Assembly: GCF_017591425.1 (NCBI RefSeq)
Contig: NW_024464918.1
Span: 11,406,001 to 11,470,000, forward strand
Direction: 5' to 3'
DNA from: Ochotona curzoniae
Lineage: Eukaryota; Chordata; Mammalia; Lagomorpha; Ochotonidae
DNA length: 64,000 nucleotides
The translations under genes were made by a program, and so were the position numbers. Numbering within the stretch: the first letter of the stretch is position 1; each line of letters begins with the position of its first letter. Of the stretch, positions 1 through 17,007 are shown piece by piece. The notes beneath the pieces are model-generated. The model was not told where the DNA came from, ran no database searches, and was given only the letters and a program-made list of their open reading frames with translations.

Positions 1-1573
<1,573 letters not shown>

Positions 1574-1574
1574 T

Positions 1575-1772
1575 TATCAGGAGCAGCCAGGACCAGGCCA
1601 GGCCATGCCAAGTGCTAAAGACAAGGCAGTGTCCCAAGTACCCATGTTTACTGTCTCTAAGGTTCTTCAGCAGGAAATTGACATGATTGGATGCAAAACT
1701 CGGTCCAGGCTTTTAGAAATGGCATGCAGAGTCACAGGCAGTGACTTACCCCACCATACCACCATGCCTGAC
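1575..1772 (-). mobile_element. Old partial SINE, head half
   Basis: The core and tRNA-like head of an old C-type SINE are visible, reading toward lower coordinates. Recognisable parts are a degraded box B area and a GGCAGTGACTTACCCCACC segment. The tail half is missing. Confidence 0.55.
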
Positions 1773-2290
1773 ATGGATATTTTGAGCCACCTAATTGTTT
1801 CTTGTGAAGGGCTGTCTTATGTGTTGTGAGATATTTAGAAGTATCATGGATCTCTACTCACAGAATAACCATCACAATCTGCCATCCAAGTCAAATCATA
1901 AAAACTAACATGACCTTCAGAGATTGCTGAATGTTTCCCATGAAACACAATTTCTGGGTTCAGAACTTCTGCTCCAAGTAGATTGAAGTCCAGAAGACTC
2001 AAAAGTCATAAGCTGGATGAGTTAACTCATGATAATATGGAAATGCTCAATTACCAAGTAGCGATGCCATGTCAGAGTAGAAAACGAGAACACACACAGA
2101 GGCAGTGCCATGAAACTGTCAAATGTGAGCATCTCCTGAAAGATACGTATTTGTTCTGCCTTGCAAGTGGTAAGCATACTAGCAAAGTTTAATGAAGAGA
2201 AGTAATAAAGAGAGGACACACAACAGATCAGGTGGCTATCACAAAAAGAAACTGAGAGCCTATCAGATATTTTTAAGCATTTATTATTGT

Positions 2291-2623
2291 ACCCGGCTGA
2301 TGGCTGAATGGCTATATCCTTGCCTTGCATGCACCAGGATCCCAGAACTGGGCCAATTTGTGTCCCAGATGCTCCACTTCCCATCCAACTCCCTGTCTCT
2401 GGCCTGGAGAAGCAGTAGAAGATGCCCCAAAAGCCTTGAGACCGGCACCCATGTGGGAGGCCCAGAGAAGGCTCCTGGATCCTAGCTTCAGATTAGCTCA
2501 GTTCTGGCCACTGTGACCACTTAGGGAGTGAACTAGCAGATGGAAGGTCATTCTCTCTGTCTCTCCTTCTCTCTGCAAATCTGACTTTCAAATAAAGATA
2601 AGTAAATCTTAAAAAAAAAAAAA
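2291..2623 (+). mobile_element. CSINE, near full length
   Basis: The element runs from tRNA-like head (TGGCTGAATGGCTA) through CTTCCCATCCAACTCCCTG and GGAGTGAACTAGCAGATGG to a (CT)-rich stretch, AATAAAG and a 13-base A-tail. Moderate divergence. Confidence 0.88.
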
Positions 2624-3205
2624 GACTCTGTATTATTCTTTTCTCTAAAAAAGATGAAGTCAGCCAGTTGAAACATTTTTTAATGTCCTCATCTCTATCT
2701 CAAGGCATATTCTTAGTAATCAGAATGAATACCTGTAATGGTTTTGCTAAAGTAAGTTTCATTAAGTTGAAAAGTTGATTTCATTTGAGAGCAGCCAATG
2801 TGGTATGACATGCAAGCCATGAGACCAGGAGTCCACTCCAGTTCTAGACTGACACCAGATTTGAAAGTCAGATTTGAGGAAAGCACCTTGACTATTTGGG
2901 CCTTATTTCCCTCATGTTTAGAAATTGCTTTAAATGTTTACTTTGTTCCCTATCATCATTAGCCATCTCCAAATTGTTAATAAAATTGCTATTTTTTTTT
3001 CTTCTTGATATTATTTCTGATGTACTTTTTTTTGCCAAGTCTTCCGGTTAAACATTTTTCATGCTTCATCTTATTTAATAAATTGCATTGTAACAGCAAT
3101 AGAAGCAAATACTGAACTATTATGATAACAGGCTAAATTATTTGGTATTAAAATCATTCTAATGAATCAATCTTACATATATGTGTATATACATATGTGT
3201 ATATA

Positions 3206-3535
3206 TTAAAGATTTACTTATTTTTATTGCAAAGGCAGATAAACAGAGAGAAGGAGAGACAGAGAGAAAGATCTTCCGTCTCTTGGTTCGCTCCCCAAGT
3301 GGCCACAATGGCTGGAGCTGAGTTGATCTGAAGTCAGCAACCCTGAGCTTCTTCTGGGTTTCCCACGCGGGTGCAGAGTCCCAAGGCTTTGGGCCATCTT
3401 TGACTGCTTTCCCAGGCCACAAGCAGGGAAGCTGGATGGGAAGTGGAGCATCTGGGACACAAACCAGAACCCATACAGGATCATGGCACGTGCAAGGCAA
3501 GGACTTTAGCCACTAGGCTACCACACTGCGTCCCT
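3206..3535 (-). mobile_element. CSINE, near full length
   Basis: The reverse-oriented element begins with its tail (AAAGATTTACTTATTTTTAT) and ends with its head (TAGCCACTAGGCTACC). GATCTTCCGTCT, CTCCCCAAGTGGCC and TTTCCCAGGCCACAAGCAGG are all present. Confidence 0.9.
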
Positions 3536-4684
3536 GTTTTATATGTTTTAAAAACTGTTTTGAATTATGTTGTTAAACAGGAACATTTCTTGGAATATAA
3601 GTTTAGGGGAGAATAATTTATCCATGTTTTCCAGACCAGAGCCCTAGATTTACCTCTATTTTATATAGAATAATATAAAGAGAGCAAATTATTGATTTCT
3701 TTGAGAATACATAACATACCAGGATTAGTTTAGAAATTTCACCAGTTATTACATTTCTGTTTTTCTGTGTTCTTGCCCTGTACCATCTGTCACTGAGTCT
3801 CATTCCTCTTGCAATAAATCATGTCTCTTTTGATATATCAAGATCATAAATCAAGAAGGGAAAGGAAGTATTTTCCCCGAAAGAGAAAATATTTTATGAA
3901 ATCTTTTGTAAGTTAATTAGCGGTTGGCCAGTGGATAATATAATTAAATTCTGATACATTGTGTGTGAAATACATTTTTAAAAAAAGAGAGAGAAGAAAA
4001 ACACAAATTAAAAGATTTGTTTCTTAAAACTGAAATTTCACAAACTATAATCCTGGGAGATTATGAGGATTATTATAACAAAAATAAAATTTTATTTTAA
4101 GTAAACTGTAACTTGTACTTCCAGAGTATGCACAATTTATATGAGAATAAAGAAGACTTTGGAGATGTGGTTGTAAGTAAGCAGCATATTAGAATCAATT
4201 TATCTACTAATAAAGCAAAGCTATTCACAGGTAGTGCTCAGGTACTGGTATAACTTTTGCTATTAACGCTACTGAGAACAATTCGTATTTTTATCTCTTT
4301 CTCTGACATAACAGTCTTTATTGCTAGCTTCAAACATTTTGTTTTAAAATTATATTCCTTGTTTCTATATTGCAATCTATTATCAACTCAAAATAGTTTC
4401 TTGTTTCAGATTTGAGTAGAAAGCATTGTACAAGAATCAAGCTACATTTCTTATTCTATTTAACACAATATTTCCTTTGAGAAGCATTTCCGCTTTGAAG
4501 CAAGCTGTGTCTTCCCTATACCATCAATATTGTAGGATACATTTTATTCTGTAGTGACGAGTACTGAGCAAGTACACAATGATTGTTGAGTTTTAATAGT
4601 CAAGCATATTCGATCTCATGCACACATATGGTGACATTTAATTCTTGGTTTTAAAAAAGTCAAGTTTTAATTATCTTCACATTA

Positions 4685-6538
<1,854 letters not shown>

Positions 6539-7841
6539 CTAATCAGCAAACATATCGTTTACATCCAAGTTAACTGAACCGACGGACCACTGGGGGAAAA
6601 AGAGAAATGAAGCAGGTCTACAAGAATATTCAGAAAAATAAAAACTCTAGCTAATTAAATTACAGTCTCAGAGAAACAATTGTTAATATGCACTATCCAG
6701 TTTTCCAGAATGGTTTGCTTTTCCATCTATAAATATACCATGATTTTATCAGGGCTTTTTTTTTTCCTTCCTAGATTATTATTCTTTCTAATTGTTTCAA
6801 GATATTAAAAAAAACAGCTATTTTTATTACAGGAATGCTTATTTGCTCATAATGTAGTCTAAGAATTCAGGCGTAATGCCTACTCCCGTTTTCTTTCTGA
6901 AGTTAACTTGCTCCAACCTGTTAATGAAAGTAAAAGACGGATAACTAGATTCCCTCCCACACACCTGCAAACGTGACTCTTCTCCCTCGGCCGAGCTACG
7001 AGGGAAACCTCTGTCTGCCTGTTCTTCCCTCAGGGTGTGTGCATTTTTTTTTCTTGATTTGCACAGAAGGCAAGGGCTGTTCATTTATCTTTGATAGTTA
7101 AGAAGCTGTTACTCGGAGGAAAAATGTAGTCCTACATTCTAAACAAGTGGAGTGTTACAGTAAAGGTTTGTGTGCTGGGAACTTATAACAATGGCTAATG
7201 AATGACAAGATGAGAAATGAAAAGATCTGTATTGGCTACACCACATAACCCCTGTGATTTTAGTAGAAATTAATCCAGATTAACTTGTTTCCATCTTTTT
7301 GAAGCCCGTTCCGTTTTCCCATCTGTTAGGGACCCCTCAGCTTTGGGCTGGAAGCTAAGAATGACTTTAGGATGAGAGGAAAATTCCCTTAGCCTCTTGA
7401 TTTTGCCTGGCACAAGTTGGATCTCTTTATGTTCCCACATAAAGGATGATTATGTTTTCCTGACGCAAGGACAACACAAACTTTTGCAAAATATACTGTT
7501 TTCATTTGTTAGCACTAGGTGGATATTTGTTATTTCTGTGGCTAAAGTAAAATTTAAAAGTGCAACCTTAAAATATTAAGTTTATCTTCCCTTGTAATCT
7601 TACATTTATTTTTCTAAATACATATTATAGAATTTATCCTGTCAGATACCAAAACATCACTGTTTTCTGGAAACACACACACACGTATATTCTCAAACCA
7701 TACTGTTGATATATACACACATATAATGAAGTTGTATTACATATATGGAATGCATGTGTCATGACTCTATACATGTGAGTATATATATATATGTATGACT
7801 AAATACTATAGAAGAAAAATTGTCAACTGGTTTGCTAATAT

Positions 7842-7911
7842 AAAATAAGATTGGAAGATGAGTGAAGTTCAGTATAAAAATAAGATAGTATAAAAATAAG
7901 ATTGGAAGATG
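7842..7911. repeat. Local short duplication
   Basis: AAAATAAGATTGGAAGATG occurs at 7842-7860 and 7893-7911. Between them AGTATAAAAATAAGAT is itself duplicated (7871-7886 and 7888-7903). This looks like stepwise replication slippage. Confidence 0.8.
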
Positions 7912-8185
7912 CGTTTGGCACAGTAGCTAAAATCTCCAAATCTCAAATTGAAGTGCCTTTTTTTGGGGTGCTGGGTTATTTCCAATCCAGATTTGTGTTA
8001 GTGTACATCATTTACCTACCAGCAAATGATGGCACAAGTACTTGGATCCCTGCAATCTACTTAGAATGTTTTCTTTGATTTCTGGGCCTCTGCCTTCAGC
8101 CTGGCTTAACACTGCCCTTTGGGAAGTGGACAAGCATATTAAGGATGTTCTCTCCCCCTCTTTCTCTTTCTTTCATCTGCTTTTT
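7911..8185 (+). mobile_element. Old diverged SINE
   Basis: Weakly preserved C-type SINE: GTTTGGCACAGTAGCTAA head, GATGGCACAAGTACTTGG and GCCTTCAGCCTGGCTTA in the middle, and a CT-rich 3' part. Strongly diverged, so the borders are soft. Confidence 0.6.
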
Positions 8186-8499
8186 CATCAATGTAAGGGA
8201 TATATATTAAATGCTCTGATTTCTTCTTTTATTGAACCAGGTTACATGAATGAATACATAATCTAAGGGTAATAATGCTATTATCCTTTTGACTTGGAGA
8301 GTAGAGACAAGAGGTTCTCTGTTCACAAAAAGATGCCGCATTCCTAAATCACACACATAACTTTCTGAATCTTCATCGATTGGATGCCAGAATGATTGTG
8401 TAATGAATATTTCATTTAAAAGTGCTGGTGACAGATTTTCTCTTCATATTTTAGGATATCTGTGTGGTCAGTCAAGATTTAAAATTGGAATAGAGTTTG

Positions 8500-8705
8500 G
8501 AAGTATTAGGTATCTCACTTCTTTCCTTCGTGACTTATCATTTTATGATCTTGGGGAAGTAACTCAGTCTGGCTAAGCCTTCGAGTTCTTATCTAAAAAT
8601 AGAAAATAAAATAGTCATTTTTGTTTAGGATTAAGATAATGCTTATCTGTCTGAGTGCTTAGTACAGTGCCTGCCAGGTATTCCTGGAAATAAGTCCACT
8701 GCAAT
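8500..8705 (+). mobile_element. MIR
   Basis: An ancient tRNA-derived MIR. The conserved order is visible: GGGGAAGTAACTCAG, then a TTCTTATCTAAAAATAG stretch, then GGATTAAGATAATGC, then AGTGCTTAGTACAGTGCCTG. These match the MIR core and 3' end as remembered. Confidence 0.75.
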
Positions 8706-8744
8706 TGTTGTTATAAAGTGACCGATGCTCGGTTTATAACAACA
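8706..8744. repeat. Imperfect inverted repeat (hairpin)
   Basis: TGTTGTTATAAA (8706-8717) pairs perfectly with TTTATAACAACA (8733-8744). Inside, CCGA pairs with TCGG around a TGC loop, with a 4-nt bulge GTGA on the left arm only. It starts where the MIR ends. Confidence 0.85.
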
Positions 8745-11700
8745 GCTCCAACCATGTAACTGAAACCTAAATCTATGGATGCTGCTTCAAAGCTTTTGTT
8801 TAATACAGACTGAGAAGAACTAAGAAACAGCTGTTTTCCAGGAAGAAAAATAATTATCCCCTACAGTATAAATAAATGAGATTTTTCTTTTCCACAAATC
8901 TGGCAGCTGAGGTCTAAATTAAAGGGGTTGTTTGAGAATCTGGGATTGTTTCCAGAAAAGTATTTCCTTCATTCAAGGTTGGCTGTTTCTTGTGTTGGAA
9001 CGCTCTGGAGGCAAGATCCTCTGCATTCTCGGATGAGCTCTTTAGGGATCATGAAGTCTGAATGTCAGGTGCAACAGTCTATGGAGTTATGAACTTCATG
9101 AGAATGTCTGGGCAGAAACAGATTTATAATGACTGGAGAAAATGTACTTCACAGTTGAGCGAGCTAAGAACAAACAAATATTGAAATTCTGGCTGAAGGC
9201 AGCTGCCTAAATCTAACACTCATTTTAAGGTTCTGTGAGTTTTCATAGGTTTCGTAAAACCTTATTTTATTATGGGTGAAAAGACTGGTCGTTACATTCC
9301 TCTGATAGAGTAAAAGATAAAGTATTTGGATGAGAAGTAAAAAATGCTATTCTTTTCATTTGAACATCTTAGCATTCATTGGTATTTAGCATCATAAAGA
9401 CTGAATTAATATCTTCCTTTTACTAGTATAATCAGATAAGAGACTACATAAAATTCAGAGCTTGCTTAGTTTTAAGTGTGAACTAGTTTAAATAGTTAAT
9501 GCTATATTCTTTTATAACATTAATGTTGCTACTTTTTTTTGGTATACGTTTTGGGTTACTGTTATTTCATACTTGCAGTGAGTCACATACACATTATTTT
9601 ATCTATCAAAATAAATTTACCAAGCCATATATTCCAGGAAGATAATGCCTTTGAATAATTTCTGTTAAAATGTCTTTTGCATGATATTTCCCACTGTTAT
9701 CTGTGTTATCTCTAAAGTGCGAATATTCAAGAATAGCTAATAAATCTCTGTTGCTATCTAATAAAGGCCCTATTCCTCCCTTTTACCACACTCAGAGGAA
9801 TCTTTTGTTCCCCAAATTCATGTCAAGTTATAGAATCCCCTGGGAATCCTGTACTTCAAAAGTCTTAACACATATGTTCTTGTATGTTGCCTCATTCTAT
9901 TGCCTAATATTTGAGTCTGGAAAGCGTGACAATCTGCAATACCTTTGAGTACCTTTTCCTCTCTGCCTACCAGCTAGCTATTCTCTGCATTAGCCCTAAA
10001 CCTAATATTTAGCATGACTAATTTCTTCTCTAATCTCAGCAAAAAAAAAAAATCATCTAGCTGTCTAGCTGTGGAAGCTATGTCTGACTGCATTACCTTT
10101 ATTTGTTGTCTGCTTCTTGTGTCAGATGCTCTAAGAAGTAGATTGATTATTTCACTGGACTTATCACAATGCATATTTATATATAGTATTTACTCTGTCA
10201 CTATTATTAAACCTGCAAGTTTCATGAGGATGTGGATAATAAACATTTATAGAAAAATATAGAAAATAACTTTTGAAAACCAGTTTTACTCAAAATGATA
10301 ATACCAAACCAACAGGTACTGTTATATATTCATTATATTAGTGGAATCACTTGAAGGACATTTACATATTCTCTAAGTTAAACCTAAAACACTGAAATTA
10401 TCTCCCTTTCATAGAAAATGATATAGAATATCAAAAGACATTAACTATCTTGCTGAAAGACTTTAGCAAGGAACTAGGAAAATTTTGCTCCTATGCATTT
10501 ATTGAAAAATGAATTCATCAAAAATGAATGCATGCCCCAATTCATTACCCCTTAGGACAGTGCATTAATTTAGGCTTGGACCGAATAAAAGGATACAATA
10601 CCTTGCATATACATTTGTTAATGTTCAGATTTTAGAAACTCATGCTTGTGGATACTCATCATTTGATACCTCCACATTTATTAATAAAAACAGAACTAAA
10701 AATTAACCTCATAGATGCCATAAGCTGTCTCATTTGAATATCTTCCCTACTTGAAAACAGTACAATACCAAAGAAAGCAGGATAAGACAAGCCAGTTAAT
10801 TTTAAATGGTCCTGTCCAACTACCAGGTAGAGTGCATTAGCTGACATTCATTGAGGGCAAAGAAAGCTCAGAAAATGATCGTAACAGTTGTATGTTCCAC
10901 CATGTGTTGTTTGGAAGAACTGGAAGATGTTTAAAGATATGGTAGTGTACCTAGGACAGAAATACTGAGGCATCAGGGGCTGTTTTGGGCCGAGCCTCTC
11001 AGGGACCTGTGAGATTCTATAAATTTAAAGGAATCTAGGTGACAAGATGTCTGGAGAGGAGGAAAGGGTTGTTTGTATGTGAATGCACTTTAGTGTATAT
11101 ATGCATAAAGGATAGAGTTAGGACAGAGAAGTCAGTCACTTACAGTAAATTCCACAAAACAACTCCCTTACCTAACAGTTAAAATGCCTGAACACCTTGG
11201 TAATAAGTTAAAAGCTATTGGTGAATGTTTACTCAAATAAATCAATTATCAGATGTATAATTTCCACTATGAAAAATGAAAACTGTTAATTGCACAAAAT
11301 TGTAAATCTTGCGTTTCAGGGTGCTTTGATTTAGCTTCTTAATCAGGTATCCAAAAGCTTGGATTTTGTCTTCTCTTTTTCAACCCAAAGATTATTTGAT
11401 TATGTGGTCGCAAGACGCTGGCAAGAACTAATCTCTGTACTTCCTGGTTCACATCCATAAAAACAGATAAGTCTTTTGAAGGTTTTACTAAAATAAATAG
11501 GTGCAGTAAGATGTCCAATTTTCCATAAGCCCCTAGAAGCTACTAAACGGTGCAATGCTAGCCTGAACACAGACACATATGAGTCAGATACCTATAGAAA
11601 GAATATGATGACATGTTGAATATGTCATTTTTAGTTACAGGTACTCTCATGAGATGGACTTCATAGTGACTGAATGAGATCAGGGATTTTTTTTTTTTTG

Positions 11701-11929
11701 AGGATAAAGAGTGAAAAGTAGGGAAGGCAGCAGTAATATTCACCTAACCAAAAAAAAAAGTAACGGAAATTCATGAATATGGGGTCATGTTTTAGGATTA
11801 TGACTGAAGTTGATTTTCTCCTTATCATACTCTTATTTATTTTAACACCTCACAAAGTTATAGGATATAGAGAGGCTCACACTCATACAGTGCTATAGGA
11901 AACGTATTTTGACATTTTCTGCTAATGAA

Positions 11930-12235
11930 GAGCATATATATACTCTGTAAGTCAGAAATTGCACCCCTGGGTTTATTCCAAAAAGAAATGTGTGTCCATG
12001 CTTGCTAAATGGCATGCATTAATTCCATGCTTATATTATTGACAGCCAAAATATTGAACATAACAAATACCAAAAATAGAATGGGTGACTTAAAATATAC
12101 TTTAGTTGCATAATGAAATATTATATAATATAAAGTAGTGCACTGTCAATATCTGTAACAAAATAAATTGGAATAAAATTCTGCATATGTATCCATTTTC
12201 AACCACATACATATTGCATTTTTTGTTTCAAGAAA
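11930..12235 (+). mobile_element. Ancient L1 3' fragment
   Basis: The order matches the end of mammalian L1 ORF2: AGAAATTGCACCCCTGGG, then ATTGACAGCCAAAATATTG, AATGGGTGACTTAAAATA and GCATAATGAAATATTATA. Heavily diverged and non-coding. Confidence 0.65.
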
Positions 12236-12428
12236 ACTTCATTAATAGCACTCTAAAAATCAAGCCAATAACTACTTCAAAGTTAACAAAAAGAGATTAG
12301 AAACTGAAGACTGGATGAGGACATTGTCTGGATGATGGCAGTATTTTATTTCCAAATGTATTTTTTATTAGGTGGGTTTTTATTTGAATTTATGGATATT
12401 CCATTAAACTTCATTTATGTCATGATTT

Positions 12429-12798
12429 TAAAAGATTTATCATCATTCACAATTGATTAATTGACTTAAGAAGCAGAGTGACAGAGAGGGGATATCACAG
12501 TGAGACGAAGACACAGACGGACAGAGAAAGATGTGGGATCAGAAAGAGAGAGAGAACTTTCATCCATTGATTCACTCTTCGAATGGAAGCAAGACCTGGT
12601 TCTGGGCCAGCCAGAGCCAGGAGCCAGCAACTTCATCCTGATTTTCCACAAGGGGGGCAGCAGTACAAGAACCTGGGCATGTGGTAGTAGGCATATTGGC
12701 ACAAAGTTGGGCAAAAAGTTGAGAATTTAAAGCTGGAACCAGATACTAAAATAGTAACATATACAGATGGCAGGGTTCCAACCTGCTGCACCACAGCA
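12429..12798 (-). mobile_element. SINE, diverged
   Basis: A reverse C-type SINE with expanded GA-rich tail (ACAGAGAGGGG, GAAAGAGAGAGAGAAC), then TTCATCCATTGATTCACTC, GAGCCAGGAGCCAGCAACTTC and a degraded head ending CTGCTGCACCACAGCA. It has an internal expansion relative to the usual length. Confidence 0.75.
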
Positions 12799-13706
12799 TT
12801 TCCACTTTCCTGTGTACCTTTAAAATGTTTTACTTATAAATTAATAACAACAAAAAACCCTTAAAATAATTAAATCTTGGGTATAGGCTAAGAAGCAAAA
12901 CGATAAGCCCCAAAGAGCAAGAACTGATTAAGTCTTTTCTAGTAGCGGTTTCTAAAACCTTACAAATGCCTGATACTTGGTAAACACACAGTCTATACTT
13001 GTATCCATGTAACAATTATAGTTAACACTAAATGGAGCCGCCTGTTTTGCATGCTGTTGTAATCATGATTATCAGAATGCATGTTACTATTTCTGTCTTC
13101 ATTAAATGCTATTGATCCCTTGTACGTAAAATCTCAGATGCCATACATTTTCAATGTTGTTTGGATTAAAATGAAACAAGGCCAAGATGAACGCAAGAAA
13201 CTAACTGGAATCCATCTCATCTATCTATGCCTGTTGGATAGGAGAGAAATAAATGTGTGGATGATAAATAGTGTGAGAAAGACATGCCAATGGCCAATTG
13301 TTAAACTGGTGTATTTCTAATTTACTGCCTGGTTTATAAAAAAAAATTAACACAATTATTTATACAATTCTAAAAATAGTATTCTTGATTTCTCATTTGC
13401 GTATTTTCTGCTACTGAATAAAATCTGTGTGGACTTCCTTTCACAGAGTGATGAGAGACCTTGGGAAAATTGATTTAACTTATCTTATGATAGGAACCTA
13501 CAGAGAGTCCATCGTGTTAGTCAAGACAGTGACTTTTATTTTATGAAGTGATAGAAGTTAAACACTGTATCTGTACCAGAAAAGTCATTAGACTAAAATG
13601 ATAACTTGGTAACAAAATATACAAATTTAATTTGGAGAGATCATCTCCCTCACTTCAGAAAAGCATATGTATGCTACAACTTTTACTATGTTTATTTTAA
13701 AATTTG

Positions 13707-14000
13707 TAAAAAAAAAAAAAAAAAGACTTTATTACTTGAGAATCAGAGAGACAGAGAAGACAGGCATACTACAGGATGGTTCGGAAGCTCTCCAGATGCC
13801 CAGGAATGAAAAATTCAATCCACTTCTCCCAGGCATTTGGCTGTGACCCAACTCACTTAGCTATCACCTGCGGCTGCCCAAGCTGCCGAGTTGCAGGAAG
13901 GTGACCCACTGGGAGTGGAACAGGGACTTGGATCCAGGCACTCTGATGTGCAGTTTGGGCATCTCACCCGGGTCTCAGTTGCTGCACCGCAACACCCACC
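13707..14000 (-). mobile_element. SINE with 17-base A-tail
   Basis: A reverse element: A-run at 13708-13724 immediately before GACTTTATTACTTGAGAATC, then GGCATTTGGCTGTGACC, GGGAGTGGAACAGGGACTTG and head CTCAGTTGCTGCACCGCAAC. It belongs to an older subtype. Confidence 0.7.
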
Positions 14001-14217
14001 TTCACCATTGTGTTCTGATTAAGAAAATTCCAGCCGATTTTAACCACAGAAAGCATTAAAACAAAAAGTAATGACAGAAATTATTTACCCCCAGAAACAT
14101 ACTCAGGAGGAAATGTTTAGTATTTCTCCATCACTTGATGACTATCGTTCGATGAGAATACATATAGGAAAGTACTCCCCTGCTACGGGTTAAGAAGCAG
14201 CCCATTTCAGAGTGCCG

Positions 14218-14367
14218 GTTCATGCCTAGCCGTGCTAATGCACCTGTGAGGCAGCAAATGGACAAACCAGACAGGGACTGGCTCCTGTCCTCATCTGCAG
14301 AGCCCTGATTCCTGTGGGCATTCGTGGAAGTGAAATAGCTAATGAAAGATGCTGTCTGCCCCGCTTC

Positions 14368-14400
<33 letters not shown>

Positions 14401-14497
14401 TTTTCCTTCTCTTTCTCTCTTATCCTCTCCTCTCCCCCGCACCAGAACTCTCACTACTGTAACACTACCTTTCAAATAAATGAATCCTTTTTTAAAA
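14218..14497 (+). mobile_element. Old SINE, 5'-truncated, with expanded CT tract
   Basis: The body carries GCTAATGCACCTGTGAGG and GGACTGGCTCCTGTCC. Its normally short CTCTCTCTGTCTCTC stretch has grown to about 80 bases of pyrimidine, followed by TTTCAAATAAATGAATCC. Confidence 0.7.
14365..14445. repeat. Polypyrimidine (TC)n tract
   Basis: An almost pure pyrimidine stretch with about 14 consecutive CT units near 14380-14402, followed by TTTTTCCTTCTCTTTCTCTC. It lies inside a SINE. Confidence 0.95.
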
Positions 14498-14924
14498 ACA
14501 TGCAAATGCTGTTTAACTTATGAAAAAAATATCTAATAGATTCATATTTCTTTAATATTTGATTAATAAGTTTATAGTTAAGACATTTTTGTTCAAGATA
14601 TAGCCATTAATAAAAAGACGTACAATGCAGACATAAAACACCTCTCATGTATTAGAGAAACAAACAAAAACCTAAAAAGTTAGGGGGGAAAAAACAACAT
14701 TGAAATAACAATGCCAAGGAGACGAAACAAAGACGTGTTATGACACGTGCATTTTCACATATATAAAATTCAATTCCATTGCAAACTTACTGAAAATTTG
14801 TAAGAGTTCTCTGATAAGGAAAATGGAATAATCTGTTTTTGTTTGGATATTCAGATATTTGAAACCTGGCAGCTAATTTGTCGAGATAGTTGATTAAATT
14901 TGCGTGTTCATACAGGAGTTACCA

Positions 14925-14925
<1 letters not shown>

Positions 14926-14992
<67 letters not shown>
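14926..14992. repeat. (TG)n microsatellite, about 33 units
   Basis: An uninterrupted 67-base TG tract in GABRG2 intron 1. It is the longest perfect dinucleotide tract in the window and is likely length-polymorphic. Confidence 0.98.
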
Positions 14993-14995
<3 letters not shown>

Positions 14996-16624
14996 CATAT
15001 ATGATAGTAATTCTAGGGGAATTTTGTCTTTTTGCTTTTATTTTTCTTTATTGCTTCCTTTTCTAAAATTGTGTGATAACTTACCTTTACATTCAGATGA
15101 TAGAGTTCTAACTCTGTCCTTGTCATCTAGGCTGATTTTGGAAAATTACCGTTAGATTTTCATATACATATACAGATAAAATATTTTCTCTAAGATTTTT
15201 AACCTCACTCCGAAAAGCCAATCATCTTGTCTTCTGATCTCTAAGTCTTATTGGTAGTGCTCTTATTCTTCCTCAATCCTGCTACTCCCATTATATGAAT
15301 AGTGTATTTTTATCTGTGTGTAAGTTTACATAATTAGAAATTGCAGACACACTCAGAGAAATTTCGTGTTTATTCACCCATTTATATTTGCACACATCTA
15401 TGAGCTAAGTACTATTTTCATCGCTTGGAATCATTTATTTTAAAAATTCTACACTGAAATTACACACGAAATAGTATTCTGTAAGTGCAATTTGAAAATT
15501 CCAGAATACTATTGTTTCTGGAAATCTGAAACAATGTTAAAAACAATCCAAATAGAATTTGAAATCATTCTAATTTAACTCCAAATTTATGCATGTTTTA
15601 AATCAGCTTGCTGGTTTCATGGGCAAATAGAAATAAATGTTCTGCAATTTAAACAATTCTTTGTATTTTGCAAATTTTCAGTCGTAGATCCTTTATCGTA
15701 AAATATGGCTAGAATGTCTACCTTATTCATATCATGAAGAGGAAGTCTTAGGGTAATAACAGGAAATTTACTTTTGTGTGTATGTGTTAGTGTTGCGGTA
15801 GCTTGCCATTCTTTTTTCAGGAGGCTGATACAGTAGTCCACAAAAATGTAGTCTTAAACTGCCCTGGAATCTGTTTGTGTCTGCTCTTTCCTATCATGGC
15901 TTTCATAATTTTCCAATATCATCAGTCATATCAAGGCAGAACAGATTCAATCAGGAGTATACTCTCAAACCTAAATGATAAAATGAAAAGCCGTTTTTTT
16001 CTGAAGACGTATGTGATAGTTTAATGCAAGCATTCCTAAATACAAAAAGATCAGTTGATAATCACTGCTCTTTATGATTTAGAAATATCAGTTTTTAGTT
16101 ATCCCATAAATTTAAGAGTGTTATTGGTGAATAGTTCAGATATTGGTTTAGCCTACTTTGAAATTGCCACTCTCTTCCCTGGAGTTACTATATTGTTTTT
16201 ATTCTTATTAGCAATGTCTAACACCTCTAGTTATTTCAGATTCTCCTTAATCCTTATTGTTACCTGTGTTGTTTTTGTTTTTCTTATTTACATAGATAAG
16301 TAGTAATAAAACATAGTGGTTTTTTAAATCATTATTAATGCGTAATGGCAAAGAATGTTAACCTAATTTCATGTGCTTACTTGGCACCTCAATAACTAAG
16401 ATGACCCTCAAAGGCATCATGGAAAGTAAGCTGTGTGATTCTATTTACATAATCTTCTTGAAAAAAAATCTTCAATGATGACCAGCAGATCAGTTAATTC
16501 AAATCATGAATTGTGATGGGAAGATGTGACTGCAAATTTTTTTTTTGTTTTTTTTTAAGGTTTCATACAACTGTACATTTAAAAAGGCCAGTAGTTCTAT
16601 ACTGTTAATTTACTTACTTTTTAA

Positions 16625-16677
16625 TTAAGGTTTATTTATTTTTATTGGAAAGGCAGATATACAGAGAGGAGAGACAG
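16625..16677 (-). mobile_element. SINE tail fragment
   Basis: Only the 3' 50 bases of a CSINE remain (GGTTTATTTATTTTTATTGG, AAGGCAGATATACAGAG), ending abruptly after GGAGAGACAG. The retained sequence is well preserved. Confidence 0.85.
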
Positions 16678-17007
16678 TTTGGAGTCAAAAATCTGGAACC
16701 TAATAAACAGCTATTGAAAGCAGAAAGGTAGAAGGCAGGCAAGGAGCAATTTTTGCACCTTTTATTTATATTCTTACCACTTTTAACAGAGTACTTCAGA
16801 GCTCAATGGGAATCTAATGTAGACCTATGTTAGTCTATTTTAAGAGAGAAGTGAACAGACTTCGGAAGACTTATAGACTATAAAAATGGTTGAGTACAAA
16901 ATATATGTCTTGTTATATAAGGCTCTTAAATCAGAAGCAGTTAAGTCAACATATAAGTGCATGTTTGTCTTTAAATTATAAAAAGAAAATTTCAATATAT
17001 TATAATT

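Noticed and set aside
14904..15155. Frame with a long alternating Cys-Val run
   Set aside because: It is the translated (TG)n microsatellite.
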